NCBI RefSeq assembly: GCF_949282365.1 | Contig: NZ_CASDOY010000005.1 | Span: 1 to 64,000, forward strand | Source of the DNA: an uncultured Desulfovibrio sp. | GTDB lineage: Bacteria > Desulfobacterota > Desulfovibrionia > Desulfovibrionales > Desulfovibrionaceae | Direction of reading: 5' to 3' | DNA length: 64,000 bases | Part shown: positions 53,566 to 63,146 of the stretch, piece by piece | Position numbering within the stretch: position 1 is the first letter of the stretch | Layout: each line of letters begins with the position of its first letter | The notes under the pieces: model-generated | Told to the model about the DNA's origin: nothing | The model's input: the letters and a program-made list of their open reading frames with translations, nothing else | Databases searched by the model: none | Translations under genes and position numbers: made by a program

Positions 53566-53719
53566 CATCCCGTCCTTGTTCGGAACTTGGTAGTGGTTAC
53601 GGCGTGGCGTCGTCCTGTGTGCAGGACGGCGCTGCGTCGTGTCGGGCGGTTCCGGCTCCGGCTGGCCGCCTCTTTCCGTTTGTACGGACATCTCCAACAG
53701 GTGCGGAAGGTATCCCAAA

Positions 53720-55300
53720 ATGATCGGTTTGCGCTCGCGCTTGGCCGTGGCCCTGCTCGTGTTCGGCCTGTGCCTTGTCTATGCGTTGCCCAGCGTGCCC
53801 TATATCGGGACGGCGCTGGAGAACGTCTTGCCATCTAAACAAATCAACCTTGGTCTGGACCTCAAGGGCGGCATCCACCTGACCCTGGGCGTGGACGTGG
53901 CCAAGGCTGTCAGCAATTCGCTGGCGCTGGCCGGGCAGGATATCCGCCGCCTTGCCAAGGACGAGAAGATCGTGGTGCTGCATCCCCGCGTGGTGGGCAA
54001 TGACAAACTGGAATTTGCCCTGCCCCGTGCGGATGACGAAGCCAGGCTGCAGGAGATCCTGCAAAAATATTTCCCCCAGCTCAATGTGGGCGAACCCCGC
54101 CGCACGGAAGCCGGCCTGCGTTATGTGGCCGAGTTCCGTCCCGAGGAGATCACGCGCATCGAGGACATGGCCCTGGACCAGGCCCTGCGCACCATCCGTA
54201 ACCGTATCGACCAGTTCGGCGTGGCCGAGCCCGACATCCGCAAGCAGGAAGGCCACCGCATCCAGGTGCAGCTGCCCGGTCTGTCCGACCCGCGCCGCGC
54301 CGTACAGATCCTGGGGCAGACCGCCCATCTGGAATTCCACCTTGTCCGCGATGACGTGGATCCCAACAAGGCCGTGCTGCCCAGCGGCGTCATGGCCCTG
54401 CCCCTGCTGGAAAAGGGGCACGACGGCAGCGAGACCGCCTCGCGCCTGATCGCTCTGGAAAAGGACGCCATGCTTTCCGGTGAAGACGTGGCCGACGCCC
54501 AGCCCACTTTTGAAAAGAACCGCGCCAGCGTCAGCCTGAGCTTCAACAGCCGCGGCGCGACCCTGTTCGAGAGCATCACCGGCGAGAACGTGGGCCGCCG
54601 CATGGCCATCGTGCTGGACGGCAAGGTCTATTCCGCGCCCGTGATCCAGCAGCGCATCGCCGGTGGCCGCGCCGTCATCACCGGCCAGTTCACCACCCAG
54701 GAGGCCACGGACCTGGCCATTGTGCTGCGCGCCGGTTCGCTGCCCGCGCCCGTGTCGGTGCTGGAAGAACGCACCGTGGGCCCCTCCCTCGGCCAGGAAT
54801 CCATCGACAGCGGCATCAACGCCGCCATGGTGGGTGCCGCCGCCGTGGTGGTGTTCATGGCCATCTACTACGGCATGAGCGGCGTCATCGCCGACATCAT
54901 GCTCTGCTTCACCATGCTCATCGTCATGGCGGGCATGGCCGCTTTCGGTGCCACCCTGACCCTGCCCGGCATCGCCGGCATCGTGCTGACCATCGGTATG
55001 GCCGTGGACGCCAACGTGCTGATCTACGAGCGCATACGCGAGGAACTGCATCTGGGGCTCTCGCCGCTGGCGGCCGTCAAGGCCGGTTTCGAGCGCGCCA
55101 CCATCTCCATCACCGACTCCAACCTGACCACCATCATCGCCACGGTGATCCTGTACCAGTTCGGTACGGGCCCCATCCGCGGCTTCGCGGTCACGCTGTC
55201 GCTGGGTATCGTGGCTTCCATGTTCACGGCCATTTTCGTGTCGCGGGCCATTTTTGAATACTGGGCGCGCAAGTGCGGCCCCAAGGGCATCAGCATCTAG
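53720..55300 (+). CDS. secD: Protein translocase subunit SecD
   Basis: A 526-residue membrane protein with an N-terminal helix, a large periplasmic P1 domain (about residues 40-350) and five further helices. GLDLKGGIHLTLGVD and the GMAVDANVLIYERIREEL motif in the fourth helix are SecD hallmarks, the latter part of the proton path. It pulls proteins across using the proton gradient. GCGGAAGG precedes ATG 53720; a longer frame upstream lacks support. Followed by secF after 18 bases. Confidence 0.96.
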   Translation: MIGLRSRLAVALLVFGLCLVYALPSVPYIGTALENVLPSKQINLGLDLKGGIHLTLGVDVAKAVSNSLALAGQDIRRLAKDEKIVVLHPRVVGNDKLEFALPRADDEARLQEILQKYFPQLNVGEPRRTEAGLRYVAEFRPEEITRIEDMALDQALRTIRNRIDQFGVAEPDIRKQEGHRIQVQLPGLSDPRRAVQILGQTAHLEFHLVRDDVDPNKAVLPSGVMALPLLEKGHDGSETASRLIALEKDAMLSGEDVADAQPTFEKNRASVSLSFNSRGATLFESITGENVGRRMAIVLDGKVYSAPVIQQRIAGGRAVITGQFTTQEATDLAIVLRAGSLPAPVSVLEERTVGPSLGQESIDSGINAAMVGAAAVVVFMAIYYGMSGVIADIMLCFTMLIVMAGMAAFGATLTLPGIAGIVLTIGMAVDANVLIYERIREELHLGLSPLAAVKAGFERATISITDSNLTTIIATVILYQFGTGPIRGFAVTLSLGIVASMFTAIFVSRAIFEYWARKCGPKGISI

Positions 55301-55318
55301 GCTGGCCGGGAGAGAATC

Positions 55319-56419
55319 ATGGCTTTCGCATTCATCAAGCATGATACCAAGATAGATTTCATCGGCAAACGCCACATCGCCTATGCCCTGTCCATCCTGC
55401 TGCTGCTGGTGGGCTTGGGCTCGGCCCTGTGGGGCAACGGCCTGCGCATGGGCATCGACTTCGCCGGCGGCGTCATCGTCCAGGTGCAGTTCGCCCAGCC
55501 CGTGGAAGACGAGGTCCTGAAAAAGAGCCTGGACATCCCCGAACTGCCGGGCATCAGCACCCAGCGCTTCGGCGATGGCGCGCGCGACTACCTGCTGCGC
55601 TTCTCCTCGGCGGAGAACACCGACGCCGCGACCCTGCGCACCAATGTGCTGGCGGCCCTGGCCAAGGCCTTCCCCGACAACACTGTGGAGATCCAGCGCC
55701 TGGAGATGGTGGGTCCCAAGGTGGGCGACGACCTGACCAACAAGGCCCTGGGCGCCCTGTACTACGCGACCCTGCTCATCGCCGTCTACATCTCCGGCCG
55801 CTTCGAGCAGCGCTGGATGGCCGGCGTGGCCATGGCCGCCGTGCTCTGGGGCGGCATGTATCTGGCCGGCCTCACCGGTCTGGGCATGGGCTGGCTGGTG
55901 CTGGTGGCCCTGGCCATCACCCTGGTGGTCTGCTTCGCCCTCAAGCTCAACTTCGCCCTGGGCGCGCTGGTGGGCCTCATGCATGACGTCTTCATCACCG
56001 TGGGCCTGCTCTCCATCATGGATGTGGAGATCGACCTCAACGTCATGGCGGCCCTGCTGACCCTGGTGGGCTATTCGCTCAACGACACCATCATCGTCTA
56101 CGACCGCCTGCGCGAGAACCTGCGGGCCGCGCCCAAGCTGCCCCTGGCCGATCTCATCAACCGCAGCGTCAACCAGACCCTGTCCCGCACCATCCTGACC
56201 AGCGGCACCACCTTTGTGGCCACCCTGGCCCTGTTCCTGCTGGGCGGCGGCGTGATCCACGACTTTGCCCTGACCATGCTCATCGGCGTGTTCGTGGGCA
56301 CGGCTTCGTCCATCTATGTCTCCTCGGCGGTGCTGTTGGCACTGGGCGACACGGCGTTCTATGTGCATCAGCAGGAACGCCCCGTGTACGAGAAGCCCGG
56401 CGAACACGGCATCGTGTAG
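55319..56419 (+). CDS. secF: Protein translocase subunit SecF
   Basis: A 366-residue partner of SecD, with six transmembrane segments and a small periplasmic domain. GMGIDFAGG-type sequence near residue 45 (RMGIDFAGGVIVQV) and GYSLNDTIIVYDRLREN are diagnostic. GGGAGAG precedes the ATG. Ends at a strong intrinsic terminator. Confidence 0.96.
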   Translation: MAFAFIKHDTKIDFIGKRHIAYALSILLLLVGLGSALWGNGLRMGIDFAGGVIVQVQFAQPVEDEVLKKSLDIPELPGISTQRFGDGARDYLLRFSSAENTDAATLRTNVLAALAKAFPDNTVEIQRLEMVGPKVGDDLTNKALGALYYATLLIAVYISGRFEQRWMAGVAMAAVLWGGMYLAGLTGLGMGWLVLVALAITLVVCFALKLNFALGALVGLMHDVFITVGLLSIMDVEIDLNVMAALLTLVGYSLNDTIIVYDRLRENLRAAPKLPLADLINRSVNQTLSRTILTSGTTFVATLALFLLGGGVIHDFALTMLIGVFVGTASSIYVSSAVLLALGDTAFYVHQQERPVYEKPGEHGIV

Positions 56420-56442
56420 CCGCGGCCGGAAAGGAAACCATG

Positions 56443-56477
56443 GCCGGGAGGGACTGCCGTCCTTCCCGGCTTTTTTT
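56443..56477 (+). terminator. Intrinsic terminator of the sec operon
   Basis: GCCGGGAGGGAC (56443-56454) pairs with GTCCTTCCCGGC (56459-56470), with one G-U, and seven Ts follow. It is 24 bases after secF. Confidence 0.9.
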
Positions 56478-56642
56478 GTTTCTCTACACGGCAGGGCAGG
56501 GGCTTTGCCTGTTTTGTCCGGGAAGCACTGCGCCGTCATCCTCCGGCCCGGACGGAGGGCTTTCCCTGTCCTGTCCGGGAACCACGCCCATGCGGCAGCA
56601 CCGTCAAGCGTTTCTTTCAGGGGCGCTTTTTTGTGTGACGGT

Positions 56643-56674
56643 TTCTTGACGCCGCGCAAGAATGTCTTACCTAT
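56643..56674 (+). promoter_or_regulatory. Candidate heat-shock-type promoter of the cbpA-cbpM-clpB group
   Basis: TTCTTG (56643-56648) and CAAGAA (56657-56662) are an inverted repeat with an 8-base centre. TTGACG (56646-56651) and a poor -10 (56668-56674) overlap it. The pattern fits neither CIRCE nor a clean sigma-32 promoter, so the regulator is not identified; the site is 30-60 bases before the chaperone genes. Confidence 0.4.
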
Positions 56675-56705
56675 TGGCAAGAAGACCCGATTGGGGGAGA
56701 GCATC

Positions 56706-57635
56706 ATGGCAGTAGAGTACAAGGATTATTACAAACTTCTGGGCGTGGAGCGTTCCGCCGGCGCGGACGAGATCGCCAGAGCCTACAAGAAGCTGGCCCG
56801 CAAGTATCACCCGGACCTGAATCCGGGCAACAAGCAGGCCGAAGACAAATTCAAGGACATCAACGAAGCCTACGAAGTGCTCAAGGACCCTGAAAAGCGT
56901 CGCATGTACGATCAGCTTGGCCCCAACTGGCAGCATGGCCAGCAGTTCCAGGGAGCGCCGGGCTTTGAAAATATGCACTTCAATTTCAACGGCCAGAACT
57001 TCGACGGCACGGGTTTCTCGGACTTTTTCGAGACCCTGTTCGGCGGCCGGGGCGGTCGCGGTGGTCATTTCAGCGGCGATCCTTTCGGCAGTTTCCGCCA
57101 GCAGCCGCGTCGCGGCCGCGATGTGGAGGCCGAACTGCCCCTGACGCTGGAAGAAGTGGCCCGCGGCGGCCGCCGCAGCGTGAACCTGCAGACGGCCTTC
57201 GGGCCCAAGACGCTGGAAGTGAACGTGCCTTCCGGTATCCGCGAGGGCGCCAAGCTGCGTCTGGGCGGCCAGGGCGAACCGGTTTCCGGCGGCACGCCCG
57301 GCGATCTGTTCCTGCGGGTGCGCTACCTGCCGCATGCCGTGTTCAAGGTGGACGGCGACAACCTGCAGTGCGACGTGGTCCTGGCGCCGTGGGAAGCGGT
57401 CCTGGGAGCGCGTGTGCCCGTGCCCACCTTGGAAGGCCAGGTGGAGATGAACATCCCCGCCGGTTCCTCCTCCGGGCGCAAGTTCCGCCTGCGCGGCAAG
57501 GGGCTCGGTCCGGCACAGCATCGCGGTGACCTGCTGGCGCGGGTGATGATCCGCGTGCCCGAGCAGCCCTCGGAAGAGGAAAAGGCCCTCTGGCGGCAGC
57601 TGGCGGAAAGATCGTCCTTCCGGGCCCGCGGCTAG
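56706..57635 (+). CDS. cbpA: DnaJ-class chaperone without zinc finger (CbpA-like)
   Basis: A 309-residue J-domain protein. The J domain (YYKLLGVERSAGADEIARAY, with the HPD triad in KYHPDLNPG) is followed by a Gly/Phe-rich linker (about 85-125) and two beta-barrel client-binding domains. There is no CxxCxGxG zinc region, so it is CbpA-like rather than DnaJ. It stimulates DnaK. GGGGGAGAG precedes the ATG. It is followed after 15 bases by its modulator. Confidence 0.92.
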   Translation: MAVEYKDYYKLLGVERSAGADEIARAYKKLARKYHPDLNPGNKQAEDKFKDINEAYEVLKDPEKRRMYDQLGPNWQHGQQFQGAPGFENMHFNFNGQNFDGTGFSDFFETLFGGRGGRGGHFSGDPFGSFRQQPRRGRDVEAELPLTLEEVARGGRRSVNLQTAFGPKTLEVNVPSGIREGAKLRLGGQGEPVSGGTPGDLFLRVRYLPHAVFKVDGDNLQCDVVLAPWEAVLGARVPVPTLEGQVEMNIPAGSSSGRKFRLRGKGLGPAQHRGDLLARVMIRVPEQPSEEEKALWRQLAERSSFRARG

Positions 57636-57650
57636 GATGGAGGTTGCGAG

Positions 57651-57956
57651 ATGAACACATCAGACAGGGATGACATGGCCCCGGTGGTCATGGTCTGTGA
57701 AGAATTCATGGCAAGTACCGGCATCGCGCCCGAACGCCTGCGCGAACTGCTGGCCCTGGGTTGGCTGGAGAGCCGCACCGGGGAAGATGCCAGACTGTTT
57801 TTCCGCGATGCGGACATCTACCGCGTGCGCAAACTGGAACGCATCTGCTGCGATTTCGAGCTGCCCGTGGTGGGCGGCACCATCATCGTGGACCTGCTGG
57901 AGCGCATCGACGCCCTGGAACGCAAGGTGCGTGAACTGCAGGATTTCGACGACTGA
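57651..57956 (+). CDS. cbpM: Chaperone modulator CbpM-like (MerR-type helix-turn-helix)
   Basis: A 101-residue protein with a MerR-like winged helix (CEEFMASTGIAPERLRELLAL) and a coiled C-terminus (LLERIDALERKVRELQDF). CbpM binds the J domain of CbpA and inhibits it. The 15-base gap to the chaperone gene supports this. GGATGGAGG precedes the ATG. Confidence 0.85.
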   Translation: MNTSDRDDMAPVVMVCEEFMASTGIAPERLRELLALGWLESRTGEDARLFFRDADIYRVRKLERICCDFELPVVGGTIIVDLLERIDALERKVRELQDFDD

Positions 57957-58182
57957 TCCCTCTGTGCCGGGCAGCGCGCGGAGACGGATCCGTGGCGGTG
58001 GCCCGCAGCCTTTTCGGCCATACGCCGCCGCCCGGAATCTCCGGGACCTTCGGAGCCATGCTCCGTCCGCCTGTGCAGCCCGCGCACAGTCCTGCATGAG
58101 AGAATGATTTTGGTCACCTTCCGCCGTGGGGCGGCCCGCGCTCCGGCCGGGCCCCGTCCATAGCGGCATTGTGGAGGAAGAT

Positions 58183-60789
58183 ATGGACATCAACAAATTC
58201 ACGGAAAAAGCCCGCGAGGCCGTGACCCAGGCGCAGAACATCGCCGTGGGCATGGGCCATCAGGATATCGACGCCGAGCATCTGGCGCTGGCCCTGATCC
58301 GTCAGGAACAGGGCATCGTGCCCCGCATCCTGGAGCAGATGGGCGTGCAGACCAGCGCTCTGGCCGTGGCCGTGGAGGAAAAGCTGCGCAAGCGGCCTTC
58401 CGTCTCCGGCGGCGGCATGGACCCCAACCGCATCTCCATCACCCAGCGACTGGCCAAGGTGCTGGGCGATGCCGAGAACGAATCCCGGCGCATGAAGGAC
58501 GAATACGTCAGCGTGGACCACCTGTTCGCCGCGCTGGCCGAGAACGCGCCCGGCACGCCGCTGGGCGAGGTCTTCAAGGAATACAACATCAGCCGCTCCA
58601 GCTTCGGCCAGGCCATGGAAAACCTGCGCGGCGGCGCGCGGGTGACCAGCGCCAACCCCGAAGACACGGTGGAGGCCCTGAGCAAGTATGCCCGCGATCT
58701 GGTGGAAGCCGCCCGGCAGGGCAAGATGGACCCCGTCATCGGCCGTGACGCCGAGATCCGCCGCGTGGTGCGCATCCTCTCCCGCCGTACCAAGAACAAT
58801 CCCGTGCTCATCGGCGAGGCCGGGGTGGGCAAGACGGCCATCGTGGAAGGTCTGGCCTTCCGTATCGTCAAGGGCGACGTGCCCGAGGGCCTGCGCGGCC
58901 ACAAGCTCTTCGCCCTGGACATGGGCGCGCTGATCGCCGGCGCCAAGTACCGCGGCGAGTTCGAGGAACGCCTCAAGGCCGTGCTCACTGAAGTGGAGAA
59001 GAGCGAAGGCAAGATCATCCTCTTCATCGACGAGCTGCACACCATCGTGGGCGCGGGCAAGACCGAAGGCTCCATGGACGCGGGCAACCTGCTCAAGCCC
59101 ATGCTGGCCCGCGGCGAGCTGCACTGCATCGGCGCCACCACCCTGGACGAGTACCGCAAGTACATCGAAAAGGATCCGGCCCTGGAACGCCGTTTCCAGC
59201 CCGTGCTGGTGGACGAACCCACGGTGGAGGACGCCATCTCCATCCTGCGCGGCCTGAAGGAACGCTTCGAGGTGCATCACGGCGTGCGCATCAGCGACTC
59301 CGCCATCGTGGAGGCCGTGACCCTGTCGCACCGCTATATCACGGACCGCCAGCTGCCGGACAAGGCCATCGACCTCATCGATGAGGCCGCGGCCCTGATC
59401 CGCACCGAGATCGACTCCCTGCCGTCCGACCTGGACGAGGTGAACCGCAAGGTCATGCAGCTGGAGATCGAGCGCGAGGCCCTGCGCCGCGAGACCGACG
59501 CCGCTTCCCGTGACCGTCTGGAAAAGCTGGAAAGCGAACTGGGCGAGCTGCGGGTGCAGCAGGGCGAGCTGCGGCAGCAGTGGGAAAAGGAAAAGAACGC
59601 CATCGACAGCGTGCGCGGCATCAAGGAGAAGATCGAGCAGACCAAGCTGGCCATCGAGCAGGCCGAACGCGCCTATGATCTCAACAAGGCCGCGGAGCTC
59701 AAGTATTCCACCCTGCTGGATCTGGAAAAGCAGCTGGCCGAAGCCTCCGGCGCCGCCGGCGGCGACGGGCCGCGCCTGCTCAAGGAAGAAGTGCGCCCCG
59801 ACGACGTGGCCGAGATCGTGGCCAAGTGGACCGGCATCCCGGTGACCCGGCTCATGGAATCCGAACGCGAAAAACTGCTGCATCTGGCCGACCAGCTGCA
59901 TCAGCGCGTGGTGGGCCAGGACGAGGCCGTGCAGGCCGTGGCCGACGCCGTGCTGCGCGCCCGTGCCGGTCTGTCCGACCCCGCGCGGCCCACGGGCTCC
60001 TTCATCTTCCTGGGCCCCACGGGCGTGGGCAAGACCGAGCTCTGCAAGACCCTGGCCGAAGCCCTGTTCGACACCGAGGACAATATGGTGCGTCTGGACA
60101 TGAGCGAATACATGGAAAAGCACTCCGTGTCCCGCCTCATCGGCGCGCCTCCAGGATATGTGGGCTATGATGAAGGCGGCCAGCTCACCGAGGCCGTGCG
60201 CCGCAAGCCGTACTCCGTGGTGCTGTTCGACGAGATCGAAAAGGCGCACCCCGACGTCTTCAACACCCTGTTGCAGCTGCTGGACGACGGCCGCCTGACC
60301 GACAGCCAGGGCCGTACCGTGGACTTCCGCAACTGCATCGTGATCATGACCTCCAACATCGGCTCGCCGCATCTGCTGGATGGCATCGGCAGCGACGGCA
60401 GCCTGAAGGAAGGCGCCCGCGAGGCCGTCATGGAAGAACTGCGCCGCCACTTCCGGCCCGAGTTCCTCAACCGCGTGGACGAGACCGTGCTCTTCCTGCC
60501 CCTGCGCCGTGACCAGGTGACGCGCATCGTGGACCTGCAGATGGATCGCCTGCGCAAGCGTCTGGAAGAACGCAAGATCACCCTGGGCATCTCGGACGCC
60601 GCCCGCGAGTTCATCGCAGGCGAAGCCTACGATCCCGTGTACGGGGCGCGTCCGCTCAAGCGCTATGTGCAGCAGTATGTGGAAACGCCCCTGGCCCGTG
60701 AACTGGTCAGCGGCAAGATTCTGGACGGCAGCGCGGTACGTCTTGACGTGGATGGCGAAAAGCTCGTCTTCCGGCAGGTCCTCGCGTGA
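58183..60789 (+). CDS. clpB: ATP-dependent disaggregase ClpB
   Basis: An 868-residue AAA+ disaggregase. The Clp N-domain is followed by the first Walker A (GEAGVGKTAIVEGLA), the coiled middle domain (about 400-525), and the second Walker A (GPTGVGKTELCKTLAEAL). The pore-loop YRG and GYVGYDEGG segments are present. It solubilises aggregates with DnaK and the J-protein. GGAGGAAG precedes ATG 58183. The gap to cbpM is 226 bases, so it may have a second promoter. A strong terminator follows. Confidence 0.97.
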   Translation: MDINKFTEKAREAVTQAQNIAVGMGHQDIDAEHLALALIRQEQGIVPRILEQMGVQTSALAVAVEEKLRKRPSVSGGGMDPNRISITQRLAKVLGDAENESRRMKDEYVSVDHLFAALAENAPGTPLGEVFKEYNISRSSFGQAMENLRGGARVTSANPEDTVEALSKYARDLVEAARQGKMDPVIGRDAEIRRVVRILSRRTKNNPVLIGEAGVGKTAIVEGLAFRIVKGDVPEGLRGHKLFALDMGALIAGAKYRGEFEERLKAVLTEVEKSEGKIILFIDELHTIVGAGKTEGSMDAGNLLKPMLARGELHCIGATTLDEYRKYIEKDPALERRFQPVLVDEPTVEDAISILRGLKERFEVHHGVRISDSAIVEAVTLSHRYITDRQLPDKAIDLIDEAAALIRTEIDSLPSDLDEVNRKVMQLEIEREALRRETDAASRDRLEKLESELGELRVQQGELRQQWEKEKNAIDSVRGIKEKIEQTKLAIEQAERAYDLNKAAELKYSTLLDLEKQLAEASGAAGGDGPRLLKEEVRPDDVAEIVAKWTGIPVTRLMESEREKLLHLADQLHQRVVGQDEAVQAVADAVLRARAGLSDPARPTGSFIFLGPTGVGKTELCKTLAEALFDTEDNMVRLDMSEYMEKHSVSRLIGAPPGYVGYDEGGQLTEAVRRKPYSVVLFDEIEKAHPDVFNTLLQLLDDGRLTDSQGRTVDFRNCIVIMTSNIGSPHLLDGIGSDGSLKEGAREAVMEELRRHFRPEFLNRVDETVLFLPLRRDQVTRIVDLQMDRLRKRLEERKITLGISDAAREFIAGEAYDPVYGARPLKRYVQQYVETPLARELVSGKILDGSAVRLDVDGEKLVFRQVLA

Positions 60790-60811
60790 TCTGTCCCCAG
60801 GCTTTTAAAGT

Positions 60812-60839
60812 AAAGGCGGCCCTTCGGGGCCGCCTTTTT
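60812..60839 (+). terminator. Intrinsic terminator of clpB
   Basis: AAAGGCGGCCC (60812-60822), TTCG loop, GGGCCGCCTTT (60827-60837) and further Ts. Confidence 0.92.
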
Positions 60840-61159
60840 CGTGCTCCGCTTCCGGCCCGCTCCCCTGTGGAAGCGGAAAAGTCCGGAAGGCGCCGTGCCG
60901 GAAGTTCCCTCCAGGCCCGCGTCCCTTGCTTTCTGGACAATATCCTGATGGAAGACGGCAGCGCCTGCGTCCAGCGCCGTGCCCCGTCGCCGGCAAAGGG
61001 GGCGGCAACATAAAACACCCCTGGGCATCCTGCCCTCCGGCGGACCGCGCTGGCCTGTCCATGCCTGATGCCCGTGCATCCTGCCGCCGGGGGACCTGCG
61101 TCCGTGCGCCCGTCCCGGACGCCTCTCCCGTCTCGGCATCCTCCAGAGCAAAAGTTTTC

Positions 61160-61209
61160 GGGGAGGGAAAGGAGGGGCCTTTTCCAAAAGGGTCCTTCCT
61201 TCTCGCCCC
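61160..61209. repeat. Long imperfect purine/pyrimidine hairpin, relative of the one at 6468-6519
   Basis: GGGGAGGG-AAAGGAGGGGCC-TTTT (61160-61183) is largely complementary to AAAAGGGTCC-TTCCTTCTCGCCCC (61186-61209). The left arm is purine-rich and the loop is T/A-rich, as in the element after nrdG. Confidence 0.5.
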
Positions 61210-61335
61210 AGGGGTGTCAACGCTATCCGCAGCTTGTCAAGGGGAAGGAATCGCTCCCCATCCTTATGTCCTTCCATCTTGCCCTTTGCGGGCCGAGGGG
61301 CTATTTTCTCCTCATCTTTTTTCCAAGGAGCCCCC

Positions 61336-62691
61336 ATGTTGCAGACAGCCGCCCTTATTCTTGCCGCGGGCAAGGGCACCCGCATGCATTCCGACAAGCC
61401 CAAAGTATTGCAGACCGTCCTGGGTGAACCCATGCTGCGCTATGTGCTGGAGGCCGTCCGGCCCGTGTTCGACGGGCGGGTGCTGGTGGTGGTGGGCCAT
61501 CAGGCGGCCATGGTGGAAGCCGCGTTTCCGGAGGCCGCCTTCGTGCGCCAGGAACAGCAGCTGGGCACGGGCCATGCGCTGATGCAGGCCATGCCGGCGC
61601 TGGAAGGCCAGTGCCAGCGGGTGCTGGTGGTCAACGGCGATACGCCCTTGTTGTCCGAGGCCGTGGTGCGCCATTTCGTGGCAGCTTCCGGGGATGCCGA
61701 TCTGGCCTTTGCCACCATCGAGCTGGATGATCCGGCCGCCTATGGCCGGGTGGTCCGCGGCGCCGACGGTCAGGTGCGCGCCATCGTGGAAGCCAAGGAT
61801 TACGATCCTGCCGTGTACGGGCCCGAACCGCGCGAGGTCAACGCGGGCATGTACTGCGTGCGCCTGGATCTGGCGGCCCGGCTGCTGCCGCGCATCGGCA
61901 ATGCCAACAAGAGCGGGGAATACTACATCACCGACCTCATTTCCCTGGCCGTGGCCGAGGGCTGCAAGGTGCAGGGCGTGCGGTGCGGCCGGGACGAAAG
62001 CCTGATGGGCGTCAACTCGCCGCTGGAACTTTCCCGCAGTGAGGAGCTGCTGCGTGAGCGCGTGGCGGACGGCCTGCTGCGTTCCGGCGTGATGCTGCAT
62101 GCGCCCGCCCTGGTGCGCATCAGCCCGCTGGCCACGGTGGAGCCGGGCGCGGAGATCACCGGCCCGTGCGAGATCTACGGCCGCAGCGTCATCCGCAAGG
62201 GCGCGCGCATCGACTCCCATTGCGTGCTGCGCGACAGCATCGTGGAAGCGGGCGCGGAAGTGCGCTCCTTCTGCCATTTTGAGAGCGCCCATGTGGGCGG
62301 GGCGGCGCTGGTGGGCCCCTACGCGCGCCTGCGGCCCGGCGCCGTGCTGGAGGAAGCCTCGCATGTGGGCAACTTCGTGGAGCTGAAAAAATCCCGTCTG
62401 GGCAAGGGCGCCAAGGCCAACCATCTGACCTATCTGGGGGATTCCGAGATCGGCGCCGGGACCAATATCGGCGCGGGCACCATCACCTGCAACTATGACG
62501 GCAAGCACAAGTTCAAGACCACCATCGGCGAGCATGCCTTCATCGGCAGCAATACGGCCCTGGTAGCGCCTGTGCGCGTGGGTGACGGCGCCCTGATCGG
62601 CGCGGGCTCCGTCATCACCAAGGACGTCCCGGACGGCGAGATGGGGATCGCGCGGGGCCGGCAGAAGAACCTGCCGCGCAAGCCGCTGTAG
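61336..62691 (+). CDS. glmU: Bifunctional UDP-N-acetylglucosamine pyrophosphorylase / glucosamine-1-phosphate N-acetyltransferase
   Basis: A 451-residue two-domain enzyme making UDP-GlcNAc for peptidoglycan and lipopolysaccharide. The N-terminal uridyltransferase starts LILAAGKGTRMHSDKPKVL. The C-terminal left-handed beta helix has hexapeptide repeats and the acetyltransferase segment NFVELKKSRLGKGAKANHL. AAGGAG precedes ATG 61336. Single-gene unit, closed by a terminator. Confidence 0.97.
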   Translation: MLQTAALILAAGKGTRMHSDKPKVLQTVLGEPMLRYVLEAVRPVFDGRVLVVVGHQAAMVEAAFPEAAFVRQEQQLGTGHALMQAMPALEGQCQRVLVVNGDTPLLSEAVVRHFVAASGDADLAFATIELDDPAAYGRVVRGADGQVRAIVEAKDYDPAVYGPEPREVNAGMYCVRLDLAARLLPRIGNANKSGEYYITDLISLAVAEGCKVQGVRCGRDESLMGVNSPLELSRSEELLRERVADGLLRSGVMLHAPALVRISPLATVEPGAEITGPCEIYGRSVIRKGARIDSHCVLRDSIVEAGAEVRSFCHFESAHVGGAALVGPYARLRPGAVLEEASHVGNFVELKKSRLGKGAKANHLTYLGDSEIGAGTNIGAGTITCNYDGKHKFKTTIGEHAFIGSNTALVAPVRVGDGALIGAGSVITKDVPDGEMGIARGRQKNLPRKPL

Positions 62692-62715
62692 CCGTTTGGC
62701 ATGAAAAACAGAGCG

Positions 62716-62741
62716 GGGGAAGGCGGGCGGCCTTCCCCTTT
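62716..62741 (+). terminator. Intrinsic terminator of glmU
   Basis: GGGGAAGGC (62716-62724) pairs with GCCTTCCCC (62730-62738), and TTT follows. Confidence 0.75.
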
Positions 62742-62759
62742 CTGCTGGTCGTCCAGAAA

Positions 62760-62835
62760 AGATTTTTCTTTTCCGCAAGAGAGGATTTTATATTAATAGT
62801 CAATAAATACAATAAATTATGATTGCATAAAATCG
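62760..62835 (+). promoter_or_regulatory. A/T-rich region, likely promoter of zapB-zapA
   Basis: The only strongly A/T-rich stretch in the right arm (TTTTATATTAATAG, then ATAAATACAATAAATTATG). It lies 60-130 bases before zapB. No single hexamer pair stands out. Confidence 0.4.
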
Positions 62836-62892
62836 TGATCCCGGCCGGAGGCCGCCTTGCCATCGGCATGGGGCGGTGTTATACCCAAAACC

Positions 62893-63138
62893 ATGGAAGC
62901 ACTAGAGCAACTCGAAACGCAGGTACTGGCCCTTCTGGAACAGAAAGCCCAACTTCTGGCGGAGACACGTCGTCTCCATTCCGAGCTTGAGGCCACTATC
63001 GCCGCGAAAATGTCTTTGGAAGAGGAAAACCGCCAACTGCGCGAGGACCTGAACAAAGAAGAGCAGGTGCGAAGCGATGCCATCAATCGCATGGATGCTC
63101 TGCTGAGACTTATTCAGGAGCATGCGAGCGCCGAGTAG
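62893..63138 (+). CDS. zapB: Small coiled-coil cell-division protein (ZapB-like)
   Basis: An 81-residue protein that is almost entirely coiled coil (leucine heptads through LEQLETQVLALLEQKAQLLA and LEEENRQLREDL). It lies 8 bases before zapA, the partner to which ZapB attaches at the division ring. No strong ribosome site is visible before ATG 62893, so the start is uncertain. Name rests on neighbourhood and coiled-coil character. Confidence 0.7.
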   Translation: MEALEQLETQVLALLEQKAQLLAETRRLHSELEATIAAKMSLEEENRQLREDLNKEEQVRSDAINRMDALLRLIQEHASAE

Positions 63139-63146
63139 GTTCGTGA

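Larger units (their letters stand above)
60790..61335. other. Gene-free stretch between clpB and glmU
   Basis: It holds the clpB terminator (60812-60839) and the imperfect long hairpin 61160-61209. No coding region is supported. The glmU promoter was not identified. Confidence 0.5.

Noticed and set aside
53597..56722. Open frame of about 1000 codons on the minus strand opposite secD and secF
   Set aside because: Same antisense effect; secD and secF have all family motifs on the plus strand.
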